Counted from the first letter of the stretch, positions 1 to 8,781 are shown. The stretch is 64,000 nucleotides of DNA from Halotalea alkalilenta DSM 17697 (GCF_000621205.1 NZ_JHYY01000014.1:124001-188000), one strand, 5' to 3'. Notes: generated by a model from the sequence alone, not told the origin. A program made the numbers and translations.

Positions 1-1
1 G

Positions 2-79
2 CTGCGGGCGATGCTGCTCTCGGTGCCGCTGTCGCTGTGCTTTCTCGCCTTCGGTGCACTCTACTGGTACATGGCTTAG
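2..79 (+). CDS. C-terminal end of a membrane protein (partial)
   Basis: Only the last 25 codons are inside the window, ending at TAG 77-79. The visible tail is almost entirely hydrophobic (LLSVPLSLCFLAFGALYWYM), so the protein ends in a transmembrane helix with only one residue after it. The family cannot be recognised from this. It lies 36 bp upstream of the DadA-like gene on the same strand, so it may be a transporter in the same transcription unit; that is inference from position only. Confidence 0.6.
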   Translation: MRAMLLSVPLSLCFLAFGALYWYMA

Positions 80-95
80 GGCGAGCCGACTCGCC
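80..95 (+). terminator. Weak stem-loop after the partial membrane gene
   Basis: A 6-bp stem (GGCGAG / CTCGCC) with a 4-nt CCGA loop lies directly after the stop codon and is followed by TTGATT. It is short with no real U tract, so it may only attenuate between this gene and the next. Confidence 0.3.
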
Positions 96-115
96 TTGAT
101 TGGAGGGCCAATGCA

Positions 116-1375
116 ATGACTTCGCCTCACTCTCGCACCGATATCGCCGTGGTCGGCGCCGGTGCCGTGGGCACCTGCACCGCGCTCGCCCTGCAGCAGA
201 AAGGCTTTAACGTGAGCCTGTTCGAGCGTCTCGTCACAGGCACGCAAATGACCTCCTACGGCAACGCAGGCGTCATCACCCACTCTTCGGTGATTCCGCT
301 CAACGTATCGAACCTTTGGCGCAAGCTGCCGCGTCTGGCCGCGAATCTCGACCCGGGATTGCGCATCGCGCTGGGCTACCTGCCGCGCGCGGCGCCGTGG
401 CTGGCCCGCTTCGTCCGCGGCTGCAACCCTGACTCGGTGGCTACGCGCGCGCTCGCGCTCGAGCGGCTGGTCGCTCCTGCGCTGGACGCCCACCGGCGCC
501 TTTCCCGCGCCGCTGGCTGCGAGGGTCGCCTGCACCACAGCGGCTGGCTCAAGCTCTACAGGGGAGAAGCCAGCCATCGCGCAGCGGCCGGCGAGCGTCG
601 ACTCTGGGATGATCTCGGAGTCGAATACCACGAGCTCGAAGGCCGGGCGCTCGAGGAGTACCTGGATCACGGCGCCAAGGTCTATGCACGCGGCACGCTG
701 ATTCCCAACACCTCCTACGTCGATGACCCCGGCGCGTTGGTCGGCGCCTACCGGCGGATGTTCGTGCACCGCGGCGGGCGGCTGGAAGAGCTTGCTGCGC
801 CAGCGCTGGTGCCCACTGCCTCGGGATTTCGCATCGCCGGCTGTCCGCGGGACTTCGCTCAAGCGGTGGTCTGCGCCGGCCCCTGGTCGCTCGACCTGCT
901 CGCCCCGCTGGGCTATCGGCTACCGATGATCAGCGAGCGGGGCTACCACCAGGAGTTTCTCGAGGCGCGACCGGGTAGCGTGCGGGCCCCGTTCCACGAC
1001 GTCGAAGCGGCCTTCGTCTGCACCCCGATGGCGGGACGGCTGCGGATACTTTCCGGCATCGAGCTGGATGACCGTGACCGCCCGCCGACGCCGCGCCAGC
1101 TCACCCGGCTGCTACCTCGCGCAAGGGAAGCGGTAGGGCTCGGCGAGGCGCAGGGCGCTCCTTGGCTTGGGCGACGCCCTTCGCTGCCCGACGGCATGCC
1201 GGTGCTCGGCGCCGCACCGCGCCACCCCGGACTATGGTTCGGCTTCGGCCACGGACACATCGGCCTTTCGACCAGCGCGATCAGCGGTGAATGGCTCGCC
1301 GAGATGGTCTGCGCCGGACGAGAGCTCGACGCCTATCGCGCCTTCAGTCCGCGAAGATTCCTTACCGCGCGCTGA
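116..1375 (+). CDS. FAD-dependent D-amino-acid dehydrogenase-like oxidoreductase (DadA family)
   Basis: The 419-residue protein opens with a Rossmann FAD site (GAGAVG, residues 14-19) and ends with a DAO-type C-terminal segment (FGFGHGHIGLSTSAISGEWLAEM), the layout of DadA-like flavoproteins. Such enzymes oxidise D-amino acids or related amines to 2-oxo acids, feeding electrons to the quinone pool or oxygen. The length fits DadA (about 430 aa). A TGGAGG ribosome site at about 101-106 supports the ATG at 116 over the out-of-frame ATG at 111. The substrate cannot be read from sequence; the LysE exporter and cystine symporter nearby fit an amino-acid role. Confidence 0.8.
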   Translation: MTSPHSRTDIAVVGAGAVGTCTALALQQKGFNVSLFERLVTGTQMTSYGNAGVITHSSVIPLNVSNLWRKLPRLAANLDPGLRIALGYLPRAAPWLARFVRGCNPDSVATRALALERLVAPALDAHRRLSRAAGCEGRLHHSGWLKLYRGEASHRAAAGERRLWDDLGVEYHELEGRALEEYLDHGAKVYARGTLIPNTSYVDDPGALVGAYRRMFVHRGGRLEELAAPALVPTASGFRIAGCPRDFAQAVVCAGPWSLDLLAPLGYRLPMISERGYHQEFLEARPGSVRAPFHDVEAAFVCTPMAGRLRILSGIELDDRDRPPTPRQLTRLLPRAREAVGLGEAQGAPWLGRRPSLPDGMPVLGAAPRHPGLWFGFGHGHIGLSTSAISGEWLAEMVCAGRELDAYRAFSPRRFLTAR

Positions 1376-1391
1376 GCCAGGCCCCGCGCCG

Positions 1392-2039
1392 CTAGCTCCT
1401 CTGGCCAGCGGTCAGCAGACGCACACCGAGGCCGATGAACATCGCACCGAGCAGCCGGTCGAGCCAGCGGGCGACGTTCTCGCGGCTGCGCAGCCAAAGG
1501 GTCATCCGCGAGGCGCAGAGAATCAGCGCAAGCTCCACCGGGACCGCCACCAGGGTGACCAGGCAGCCCAGCACCGCCAGCTGCGCCCATACCGGCCAGA
1601 CATCGGCCAGTTCGGGACGCACGAACTGCGGCAGGAACGCCATGAAAAATAGCGCGGTCTTGGGGTTGAGCACGTCGATGAGCACGCCCTGGCGAAACGT
1701 CGCCCAGCCGCTGACCGGCCCTTTGGCCGCGGCCCGCGGGGCCAGCCCGCTCCCCGCGTTGCGCAGCGCCTGGATCCCGAGCCAGCAGAGATAGGCCGCG
1801 CCGAGCAGCTTGACCAGCGTGAACAGGGTGCTCGAGGCGACCAACAGCGCCGAGAGACCGACCGCCGCCGCACTGACATGGAACAGCGTGCCACACCACA
1901 GGCCGGCGGCGGCCCATAGCCCGATGCGTCGCCCCTGGACGCAGCTCTTGCCGAGCCAATAGAGCATATCGGGCCCCGGTGTGAGGTTGATCACCAGGGC
2001 GGCGGCGAAGAAGAGCGCCCAGAAGGCCGGATCGAACAT
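1392..2039 (-). CDS. LysE/RhtB family amino-acid exporter
   Basis: A 215-residue, very hydrophobic protein with about six membrane helices and the LysE/RhtB signature TPGPD at residues 20-24. Members export amino acids such as homoserine, threonine, lysine or leucine across the inner membrane. The ATG at 2039 (MFDPAFW) gives the normal family length; an upstream in-frame codon at 2060 would add seven residues ahead of the first helix. It lies downstream of the TcyP-like symporter on the same strand with a 139-bp gap, and ends 16 bp from the convergent oxidoreductase. Confidence 0.88.
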   Translation of the reverse strand: MFDPAFWALFFAAALVINLTPGPDMLYWLGKSCVQGRRIGLWAAAGLWCGTLFHVSAAAVGLSALLVASSTLFTLVKLLGAAYLCWLGIQALRNAGSGLAPRAAAKGPVSGWATFRQGVLIDVLNPKTALFFMAFLPQFVRPELADVWPVWAQLAVLGCLVTLVAVPVELALILCASRMTLWLRSRENVARWLDRLLGAMFIGLGVRLLTAGQRS

Positions 2040-2178
2040 GACTGCATCCTCATATGGCAACGGCAGGCCTTTGGCTCCCGTTGCGTTACCGAAACCCTAT
2101 CTATACCAGCTCATCCATTACCACCTCACCTGAGCTACTCGCCACCCCGCTCGACGGGCACCTTTTCTCGGGCCGGGC

Positions 2179-3576
2179 TCAGGCCGAGCGACCGGGCTCT
2201 GGATGGACGTCGTCGTCGGCATCGAACCGCTGCCAGTCGGTCTGGCCGAGCACGCGGCTCGACAGCGCCCCGGTGGTCATCGAGCCATTGACGTTGATCG
2301 CGGTCCTCCCCATGTCGATCAGCGGTTCGATCGAGATCAAAAGCCCCGCCAGTGCGATCGGCAGGTCAAGGGTCGAGAGCACGATGATCGCGGCGAAGGT
2401 CGCCCCACCGCCGACCCCGGCGATGCCGAAGGAGGAGATCGCGACCACCGCGATCAGGCCGAGGATGAAGCCAGGCGTCATCGGATCGACCCCCACGGTC
2501 GGTGCGATCATCACCGCGAGCATCGCCGGATAGAGCCCGGCGCAGCCGTTCTGGCCGATGGTCGCGCCGAACGAGGCGGAGAAGTTGGCGATCGCAGGAT
2601 CGACGCCCAGCCGTGAGACCTGGGTATCGATGTTGAGCGGGATGCTCGCTGCGCTCGAGCGCGAGGTGAAGGCGAAGGTCAGCACCGGCCAGACCTTGCG
2701 GAAGAAACGCAGCGGCGAGATGCCGCCGAGGGCCAGCAGCAGCGCATGGAGCAGCAGGATCAGGCCGAGGCCCAGGTAGGAGGCGACGACGAAGTTGATC
2801 AGTTGAAGGATATCGTGGAGGTTGGAGGTCGCCACCACCTGGGTCATCAGCGCCATCACCCCGTAGGGTGTGAGCCGAATGATCATCCGCGTGAGGCGCA
2901 GCACCCAGCGGCTGGCCAGTTCGATCCCGGCGACCACCTTCGCTCCGACCTCCGGCTCCTCGCGACGCAAAAGCATCGCCGCAAGCCCGAGCAGCATCGA
3001 GAAAATCACCACGCTGATGATCGAGGTCGGCCTGGCCCCGGTCAGCTCGGCGAAGGGGTTGGCCGGGATGAAGCCGACGATCATCTGGGCCAGGTTGAGC
3101 TCGCCGAGCTGGTCGGCACGCCCGACCAACGCGTCGCCCCGGGCCAGCTCGCGCGCCCCTTGGGCGAGACCCTCCGCACTGAGGCCGAACAGCTGCGCCA
3201 TTGCGATGCCGATCGCCGCGGAGATCGCCACCGTCACCATCAGTACCGCCAGCACCGAGAAGCCGATCTTGCCCAGCGCGCTCAGATCATGAAGCTTGAC
3301 CGTCGCACCGAGGATCGAGACCAGCACCAACGGCATTACGATCATCTGCAGCAGGCGCACATAGCCGCCGCCGACCACGTTGACCCAGTTCAGGGTGTCG
3401 TTGACCAGCGGATGGTCGAAGCCATAGAGCCACTGCAGGGCGAGACCGAAGGCCACCCCGAGCAGCAGGCCGGCAAGCACCAGCCGGCCCAGTGAGGCAC
3501 CGCGGCGCTGGCGTTTGGAGAGCCACAGCATGGCGAGCAGGAAAACCGCGAGGTGCGGTAGGACGAACAGGAACAT
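2179..3576 (-). CDS. tcyP: L-cystine/dicarboxylate:cation symporter, TcyP-like
   Basis: A 465-residue SDF-superfamily (sodium:dicarboxylate symporter) protein, matching the length of E. coli TcyP/YdjN. The serine-rich re-entrant hairpin (SRSSAASIPLN) and the second hairpin region (GIAGVGGGATFAA) of the transport core are visible, with multiple membrane helices throughout. The family takes up L-cystine or dicarboxylates with cations. The ATG at 3576 is preceded by TGGAG six bases upstream. It follows the GNAT gene by 30 bp and precedes the LysE-type gene, giving a possible GNAT-tcyP-lysE unit. The choice of cystine over a dicarboxylate rests on overall resemblance. Confidence 0.82.
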   Translation of the reverse strand: MFLFVLPHLAVFLLAMLWLSKRQRRGASLGRLVLAGLLLGVAFGLALQWLYGFDHPLVNDTLNWVNVVGGGYVRLLQMIVMPLVLVSILGATVKLHDLSALGKIGFSVLAVLMVTVAISAAIGIAMAQLFGLSAEGLAQGARELARGDALVGRADQLGELNLAQMIVGFIPANPFAELTGARPTSIISVVIFSMLLGLAAMLLRREEPEVGAKVVAGIELASRWVLRLTRMIIRLTPYGVMALMTQVVATSNLHDILQLINFVVASYLGLGLILLLHALLLALGGISPLRFFRKVWPVLTFAFTSRSSAASIPLNIDTQVSRLGVDPAIANFSASFGATIGQNGCAGLYPAMLAVMIAPTVGVDPMTPGFILGLIAVVAISSFGIAGVGGGATFAAIIVLSTLDLPIALAGLLISIEPLIDMGRTAINVNGSMTTGALSSRVLGQTDWQRFDADDDVHPEPGRSA

Positions 3577-3606
3577 CGCGCACTCCAGTGAACCGAACGG
3601 GCCTGC

Positions 3607-4104
3607 TCACAGCACCTTCTGCATGAAGGTGAGATCCAGCCAGCGACCGAACTTGGTACCGACCTCGCGCAGGGTACCGGTCTCGACGAAGCCGAGCCGC
3701 TGGTGCAGCGCGATCGATCCATGGTTGGCGGCATCGATGCCGGCGACCATCACATGCATGCCCTGGGCCTCGGCACGCTCGATCAGCGCCAGCATCAGCG
3801 CTCGACCGATGCCCGCGCCGCGATGCGCGGCATCGACGTAGACACTGTGCTCGACGGTGAGGCGATAGCCATCATGGGGACGCCAGGCGCCATAGGTAGC
3901 GTAGCCGAGCAGCCGATCCTGCGCATCGACCGCGGCCAGCACGGGAAACCCCTGGGCGAGGCGCTGGGCGTGCCAGCCGCGGCGCTCGTCGATGTCGACC
4001 AGGCGCTCGTTCCAGATCGCCGTGGTATGCGCCACCGCGTCGTTGTAGATCGCCGTGAGGGCGGTGAGATCACGCTCTTCGAGATCGCGGATACGTTCGA
4101 TCAT
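3607..4104 (-). CDS. GNAT family N-acetyltransferase (phosphinothricin acetyltransferase-like)
   Basis: A 165-residue single-domain GNAT protein. The acetyl-CoA pyrophosphate loop RGAGIG is at residues 95-100, and the N-terminal IYNDAVAHTTAIW segment is typical of the Pat/MnaT group, which acetylates phosphinothricin or methionine sulfone/sulfoximine-type amines. The ATG at 4104 (MIERIRDL) gives the family length; the open frame runs further upstream without GNAT-like sequence. It is transcribed toward tcyP, 30 bp away. The substrate is inferred from family only. Confidence 0.85.
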   Translation of the reverse strand: MIERIRDLEERDLTALTAIYNDAVAHTTAIWNERLVDIDERRGWHAQRLAQGFPVLAAVDAQDRLLGYATYGAWRPHDGYRLTVEHSVYVDAAHRGAGIGRALMLALIERAEAQGMHVMVAGIDAANHGSIALHQRLGFVETGTLREVGTKFGRWLDLTFMQKVL

Positions 4105-4354
4105 GGGCAGGGCTCGTACGCTTGGATGAGTTGGATTGAGCAACGGTCGCATTCTGCGCGCAGCGAGCGGAAGCCACCAGCGGTGGCGATTGCCAATCCG
4201 CATCGGCACCGACACAATGGCGCCGCATCCGTGGTCCGAGACGCTTTCTCGCGTGCCGAGCCTGCCGACGGACACCATCGGTCTGAGTGAGCCGCCATCG
4301 ATCTCAGCCGGGTTTGAAACGCGCCCTGAGTCGGCGCGACTGTAAGGATCACCG

Positions 4355-4723
4355 ATGAAAGTGTCATTCCCATTCGCCCCGTCGCAGCTCCTACGCCTTT
4401 GCGTTCTCGCCGCCGCCTGGCTGCTATCCGGCTGCACGGCCTCCGCTCCCGATGAGGACGCCGTGCGTCTTGCGATCGAGTCCCACTTCGAACGCGAACT
4501 CGAGACCCTGCAGCACGCTGCCGGCGACGAGGGGCCCGGGCTCGAGGTATTCGAGGGACTCGCCTACCGGGTGGAGATCACCGGGGTATCGGAGTGCAAG
4601 CCGCTTGCGGACGATGCCCACTGGCGCTGCAAGGTGGTCGGCGAACTGGAGATCGATGGCGAGAGACGTGCGCTCGATCGCGTGCTTGAGCTGGTCCACG
4701 AAGAGGGCAGATGGCGCGTCTGA
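4355..4723 (+). CDS. Small predicted lipoprotein of unknown function
   Basis: A 122-residue protein with a lipoprotein signal peptide: basic/polar start, hydrophobic stretch to residue 23, and lipobox LLSGC with the acylated cysteine at position 27. The mature part is acidic and includes a segment with two cysteines (ECKPLADDAHWRCKV). I do not recognise the family. Aspartate after the cysteine region is not at the +2 position, so outer-membrane sorting is possible. It is divergent from the GNAT gene across a 250-bp intergenic region and convergent with the TetR gene, 3 bp away. Confidence 0.75.
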   Translation: MKVSFPFAPSQLLRLCVLAAAWLLSGCTASAPDEDAVRLAIESHFERELETLQHAAGDEGPGLEVFEGLAYRVEITGVSECKPLADDAHWRCKVVGELEIDGERRALDRVLELVHEEGRWRV

Positions 4724-4726
4724 AGC

Positions 4727-5308
4727 CTAGAGGCCGATCGCCCGGCGCAGCACGCCCCAGACCCGCTCACGCCTTGCGGCCAGTTCATCGGCGGCATAGA
4801 TGAAACGCTCGGTGAAAAGCCCATCGGCGACGCAGTAGAAGGTAGCGCCGAAGCTCGCCCGGTCGATGCCCTCGAACAGTTCCAGCTCACGCCCCTGGGC
4901 GTAGAGGGCATCGAGCAGCAGATCGCACTCCCGCTCGCAACGAGCCATTTGGGCGCCGACCTCGGTGGCGAAGCGCGGCGGCGGGAAGAGGATGAAGCGC
5001 TTGTAGAAGATGCCCTCGGCGCGACCGAAATCCTCACCGCTGGCGTCGAGGAGCAGACGCTCGAGACGCGCGTCGAACGCCCCGCCCCTCGCTGCCTCGA
5101 AGCCCGCCGCGATCCGCTCGCGCATCTGTCCCACCACCTCGTCGACCAGGAAGAGGAACAGCGCATCCTTGCTGTCGAAGTGGTTGTAGATCGAAGGCTT
5201 GCGGATTCCCACCGCCTCGGCGAGCGCGCCCAGCGACGTCGCCTCGAACCCTTCCTCGGCGAACAGCCTAAGGCCTGCGGCGGCGAGCCGCTCTCGGGTC
5301 GTGGCCAT
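4727..5308 (-). CDS. TetR family transcriptional regulator
   Basis: A 193-residue protein with an N-terminal TetR helix-turn-helix at about residues 24-44 (TSLGALAEAVGIRKPSIYNHF) and a ligand-binding C-terminal part without clear family assignment. The ATG at 5308 follows a GGGAGGGA ribosome site. It is divergent from the two SMR exporter genes, and the 148-bp gap holds two strong palindromes, the standard arrangement for a repressor of an efflux pair. The ligand is probably a substrate of the exporter, but this is inference. Confidence 0.9.
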   Translation of the reverse strand: MATTRERLAAAGLRLFAEEGFEATSLGALAEAVGIRKPSIYNHFDSKDALFLFLVDEVVGQMRERIAAGFEAARGGAFDARLERLLLDASGEDFGRAEGIFYKRFILFPPPRFATEVGAQMARCERECDLLLDALYAQGRELELFEGIDRASFGATFYCVADGLFTERFIYAADELAARRERVWGVLRRAIGL

Positions 5309-5355
5309 AGTCCCTCCCTCGGTGAACAGTAGCCGCATTCTAATCCGCAACCCAC

Positions 5356-5378
5356 CGAGATTGGCGCGCCCAATCTCG
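5356..5378. promoter_or_regulatory. Palindrome 1 in the tetR-SMR intergenic region
   Basis: A perfect inverted repeat with 9-bp arms CGAGATTGG (5356-5364) and CCAATCTCG (5370-5378) around CGCGC. It lies nearer the TetR gene and could be an autoregulatory operator. It differs in sequence from palindrome 2. Confidence 0.5.
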
Positions 5379-5394
5379 ATACGACCATGACAAG

Positions 5395-5422
5395 CTAGAC
5401 TAACGACCGTTAGTTAGTCTAG
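5395..5422. promoter_or_regulatory. Palindrome 2, nested operator-like repeat before the SMR pair
   Basis: Outer arms CTAGACTAAC (5395-5404) and GTTAGTCTAG (5413-5422) are perfect 10-bp complements. An inner overlapping repeat ACTAACG (5399-5405) / CGTTAGT (5408-5414) is also perfect. Overlapping palindromes of this kind suit two repressor dimers. The site sits 35 bp before the first SMR start codon, where it could block the promoter. Confidence 0.6.
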
Positions 5423-5456
5423 CATTCCGATCACTGTCATCTGGAGGAGGCGAACC

Positions 5457-5771
5457 ATGAGTCTCAAAGGATGGGCGATGCTGCTGCCGGCCGCCGCCGC
5501 GGAAGTCGGCTGGGCGCTGGGCCTCAAGCAGGCCCAGAGCGTTGGTGACTGGGCGCTGACCCTGGTACTGGTGGCGGCGAGCTTCGCCCTGCTTTTGCAT
5601 GCCTCCCGGCGGATGCCGGTAGCCACCGCCTACGTGGTATTCGTCGCACTCGGAACCGCTGGCACCGCGGCGGTGGACATGTTCTGGCTGGGCAGCGGCT
5701 GGGATCTCGCCACCGCGGCTTTCATCGCGCTGCTGCTGCTCGGTGTGATCGGGCTCAAGCGCACCAGCTGA
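5457..5771 (+). CDS. SMR family transporter subunit, YkkC-like
   Basis: A 104-residue, four-helix small multidrug resistance protein. The membrane-embedded glutamate lies in the first helix (AAAAEVGWALGLK, Glu16), and the C-terminal helix (LLLLGVIGLK) closely resembles Bacillus YkkC. YkkC-type subunits pair with a YkkD-type partner; Gdx/Ykk proteins export guanidinium or quaternary amines by proton antiport. A GGAGGAGG ribosome site precedes the ATG. The partner gene starts 25 bp downstream, and the divergent TetR gene is the likely regulator. Whether the substrate is guanidinium or a toxic cation cannot be told. Confidence 0.9.
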   Translation: MSLKGWAMLLPAAAAEVGWALGLKQAQSVGDWALTLVLVAASFALLLHASRRMPVATAYVVFVALGTAGTAAVDMFWLGSGWDLATAAFIALLLLGVIGLKRTS

Positions 5772-5796
5772 CGCTGGTTCGACAGGGGGAACGGCC

Positions 5797-6111
5797 ATGG
5801 CTTGGCTGATACTTGTCCTCGCCGGACTGCTCGAAGTCGTCGGCGTCACCGCGATCAAGCGGGTCACCGACGGCCATTGGCGCTCGGGCCTGGCGATCAT
5901 CGTGGTGGGCTTCTCGGCATCGCTTGCGCTGCTCAACCTGGCGATGCGCGAGATCGACCTCGGCGTCGCCTACGCGACCTTCACCGGCATCGGCGCGGTC
6001 GGTAGCGCGCTGATCGGGATGTGGCTCTGGGGCGAATCGCACCGGCCGCTGAGAATCGCCTTTCTCGGCCTGATCGTCTGCGCGGTGGTCGGACTCAAGC
6101 TGGTCGCTTGA
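5797..6111 (+). CDS. SMR family transporter subunit, YkkD-like
   Basis: A 104-residue, four-helix SMR protein with the conserved glutamate in helix 1 (LAGLLEVVGVTAIK) and YkkD-like helices (TFTGIGAVGSALIGM; VCAVVGLKLVA). The two adjacent genes encode clearly different SMR subunits rather than a recent duplication, which is typical of obligate heterodimers such as YkkCD or EbrAB. It is co-transcribed with the YkkC-like gene and convergent with ogt, whose stop lies 2 bp away. Confidence 0.9.
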   Translation: MAWLILVLAGLLEVVGVTAIKRVTDGHWRSGLAIIVVGFSASLALLNLAMREIDLGVAYATFTGIGAVGSALIGMWLWGESHRPLRIAFLGLIVCAVVGLKLVA

Positions 6112-6113
6112 GC

Positions 6114-6638
6114 TCAGTCGATCGACGCCCATAGCGGCGCGCTCAGCACCCCTTCGTGCTCGAGCAGCCAGCGCTTGCGGCCGATGCCGCCGGCATAGCC
6201 GCGCAGCTCACCGCCGCGGCCGAGCACGCGGTGGCAGGGCACCACCAGACACAGCGGGTTGCGCCCCACCGCGGCGCCGATCGCCCGGGCGTGGCGGGCG
6301 CCGAAGCCGAGCCGTGACGCGAGTTCGCCGTAGCTTGCGGTGTCCCCGAAGGGCACCTCGGCGAGTGCTGCCCATACCCGCTGCTGGAAGGCACTACCGT
6401 GCGCGGCGAGCGGCAGGTCGAAGCGCTCGAGCCGGTGGGAGAAGTACGCATCGAGCTGCGCCTGGGCCTCTTTCAGCACTGCCGGGGGAGAGGTTTCGGG
6501 GTCGGGATCGTAGCGCCACTGCGACACGGCCTTGGCGGGTTGGGCGACCTCGAGATGGAAGACACCGCTGAGCCGCTCGCCCTCGGCGCGCAGCAACAGT
6601 TCACCGATCGGGGTCGAGAGGGTTGCGTAGTGCGACAT
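6114..6638 (-). CDS. ogt: Methylated-DNA--protein-cysteine methyltransferase
   Basis: A 174-residue suicide DNA-repair protein that transfers alkyl groups from O6-alkylguanine to its own cysteine. The active site PCHRV is complete, with the acceptor at Cys135. The RAIGAAVGRNP helix (DNA-binding arginine finger) precedes it and GYAGGIGRKRWLLEHEG follows it, as in Ogt/AdaB. There is no N-terminal Ada regulatory domain, so this is the constitutive Ogt type. It is divergent from the AstE-like gene across 137 bp. Confidence 0.95.
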   Translation of the reverse strand: MSHYATLSTPIGELLLRAEGERLSGVFHLEVAQPAKAVSQWRYDPDPETSPPAVLKEAQAQLDAYFSHRLERFDLPLAAHGSAFQQRVWAALAEVPFGDTASYGELASRLGFGARHARAIGAAVGRNPLCLVVPCHRVLGRGGELRGYAGGIGRKRWLLEHEGVLSAPLWASID

Positions 6639-6775
6639 GCCGGTCTCCTGGTGACGCTTGACGAGGCGATTCCCTTCTGGCCGGACACCTTAGCCGATCG
6701 CTGCGGCGCGATCGACTTGCCCGACGCCAGAGGCTATGGTCCAGTCATCGCAGTCACCCTGCCCGGAGCACCACC

Positions 6776-7774
6776 ATGGCATCCCCTTCGCTGATCGACG
6801 CATGGCTCGATACCTTCGACCCTAGCTCATCGATGGCCGCGGCAGGCACGCTCGCAGGCGGTGCCTTCGTCCAGCATGGGCGCGGTATCTTCGAGCTGCG
6901 CCCCACCGCGATCGGCCAACGGGCCGTGGCTGTGGTGATCAGCGTCGGCGTACACGGCGACGAGACCGCACCGATAGAGCTGCTCGGCGAAACCCTCGCC
7001 CGGCTGGAGGCCGGCCTGGTCAGGCTCGGTGCGCCGACGCTCTTGCTCCTCGGCAGCCCCGAGGCGGTGGTTCGCGCGACGCGCTACATCGACACCAACC
7101 TCAACCGGCTGTTCGAGCGCGGTCGCGAGGGCACGAGCCCCGAGCAGCTGCGCGCCCGGGAGCTAATGACCGCGGTCGACCGGTTCTTCTCAGCCCACCA
7201 GGGGCGCGCGCGCCTGCATCTGGACCTGCATACCGCGATCCGCGACAGCCTCCATCCGCGCTTCGCGATCGAGCCGTTCGCCGCCACCTCCTCGCCGGCC
7301 GCATTGTGGAACGCACTGCACGGCGCCGGGCTCCAGGCCGGCCTGCGCCAGCACGCCCATAGCTGGACCTTCTCCCACTACAGCCGCCACTACCATGAGG
7401 CGCAAGGGTTCACCCTCGAGCTCGGCCGGGTGGCCCCGTTCGGGGCCAACGACCTCGCACCGCTGCGCCCGCTGGGTGCTGCGATCGAGGCCTGGATCGA
7501 AGGCGCTCCGCTCGGACTCGACGCAAGCGATGGCGAAGTGACGATGCCACTCTATCGGGTGGCCCGCGAGATCACCCGCGAAGCCGAGGATTTCCGTTTC
7601 GCTTTCGCCGACGACCTGGCCAATTTCAGCGAACTCCCGCCCGGAGCCCTGGTCGGGGCCGATGCCGTCCAGGGCGAGATCCGCGTCGGCGAACGCCCCC
7701 AGCGGGTCGTCTTTCCCAACCCCCGGGTCGAGCTCGGGGCCCGCGCCGGGCTATTGGTCGAGCGCTTGGGTTAG
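6776..7774 (+). CDS. astE: Succinylglutamate desuccinylase (AstE-like)
   Basis: A 332-residue zinc carboxypeptidase-like deacylase of the AstE/AspA family. Zinc ligands are visible as GVHGDE (His60, Glu63) and LHLDLHTAIRD, with the catalytic glutamate in GFTLELGRVAPFG. AstE hydrolyses N2-succinylglutamate to glutamate and succinate, the last step of the arginine succinyltransferase pathway, and usually has about 320-330 residues. The other ast genes are not in this window. It sits 212 bp before a basic/polar amino-acid ABC importer operon, which fits arginine catabolism. Confidence 0.88.
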   Translation: MASPSLIDAWLDTFDPSSSMAAAGTLAGGAFVQHGRGIFELRPTAIGQRAVAVVISVGVHGDETAPIELLGETLARLEAGLVRLGAPTLLLLGSPEAVVRATRYIDTNLNRLFERGREGTSPEQLRARELMTAVDRFFSAHQGRARLHLDLHTAIRDSLHPRFAIEPFAATSSPAALWNALHGAGLQAGLRQHAHSWTFSHYSRHYHEAQGFTLELGRVAPFGANDLAPLRPLGAAIEAWIEGAPLGLDASDGEVTMPLYRVAREITREAEDFRFAFADDLANFSELPPGALVGADAVQGEIRVGERPQRVVFPNPRVELGARAGLLVERLG

Positions 7775-7986
7775 GCAGGCCGGGCTGGCGCAACCCGCGG
7801 GTGGCTCTGCTAGAATGCGCGCTTGCGCTGCCCGGTGGCTGACCGGGGAAGAACGCCTGCGATGCGCGCCTACCCCTTGCGCCGCCATCGCGCAGCGATA
7901 GCGCGGATTCACAGCCAATAACATCCATCGCAGCCCGACCGATGCAAGGCCACAAGCCTTTGGTCGCTGCCATGCTGGAACAGACC

Positions 7987-8757
7987 ATGCCAGAGCCAAT
8001 CCATCCGCTGGTCATCACCGACCTGCACAAGAGCTTCGGCGACAATCCCGTGCTTCGCGGCCTGTCGCTCACCGCCAGGAAGGGCGACGTGATCACCCTG
8101 ATCGGTGCCTCCGGCTCGGGCAAGAGCACCTTCCTGCGCTGCATGAACCTGCTCGAGCGCCCCAACGCCGGCGAGATCGTGGTCCATGGCGAGAGCATTC
8201 GTTTCAAGGATACCCGGCGCGGCCGCGAAGTCGCCGACCACCGCCAGGTCGAGCGCATCCGCTCCAAGCTCTCGATGGTGTTCCAGAACTTCAACCTGTG
8301 GGCGCACATGACGCTGCTCGCCAACGTCATCGAGGCACCGATCCACGTGCTCAAGGTGCCCAAGGCCGAGGCCCGCGCCCGCGGCATGGCACTGCTCGAG
8401 CGGGTCGGTCTCGCCGAACGTGCCAACTACTATCCTGCCCAGCTCTCCGGAGGCCAGCAGCAGCGCGGTGCGATCGCGCGCGCCCTGGCGATGGAGCCCG
8501 AGGTGATGCTGTTCGACGAGCCGACCTCGGCACTCGACCCGGAGCTGGTCGGCGACGTGCTGCGGGTGATGCGCGAGCTCGCCGACGAGGGCCGCACGAT
8601 GATCGTGGTGACCCACGAGATGGCCTTCGCCCGCGATGTCTCGAGCCAGGTGGTCTACCTGCACCAGGGCCGGGTCGAAGAGGCCGGGCCGCCGGGGCAG
8701 GTGCTCGACAACCCGACCTCGCCGCGCCTTCGCCAGTTCCTGGCCCCCAAGCACTGA
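7987..8757 (+). CDS. Polar amino-acid ABC transporter ATP-binding protein (HisP/ArtP-like)
   Basis: A 256-residue ATPase with Walker [10 protein letters not shown] (residues 40-48), signature [15 protein letters not shown] and Walker [13 protein letters not shown]. The usual valine after QQQR is glycine here. The start at 7987 gives the HisP length; in-frame ATGs at 7942 and 7972 would add non-conserved residues and lack a good ribosome site. It is the first gene of an ATPase-permease-permease-binding protein-binding protein operon, probably importing arginine, histidine, lysine or ornithine. Confidence 0.92.
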   Translation: MPEPIHPLVITDLHKSFGDNPVLRGLSLTARKGDVITLIGASGSGKSTFLRCMNLLERPNAGEIVVHGESIRFKDTRRGREVADHRQVERIRSKLSMVFQNFNLWAHMTLLANVIEAPIHVLKVPKAEARARGMALLERVGLAERANYYPAQLSGGQQQRGAIARALAMEPEVMLFDEPTSALDPELVGDVLRVMRELADEGRTMIVVTHEMAFARDVSSQVVYLHQGRVEEAGPPGQVLDNPTSPRLRQFLAPKH

Positions 8758-8781
8758 TACACGGCCCCGCGGAGAACCCCC

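Noticed and set aside
5309-5456. Guanidine riboswitch (ykkC or mini-ykkC) before the SMR genes
   Set aside because: No ACGR-loop tandem hairpins or ykkC-type conserved boxes are visible; the palindromes fit protein operators beside a TetR gene.
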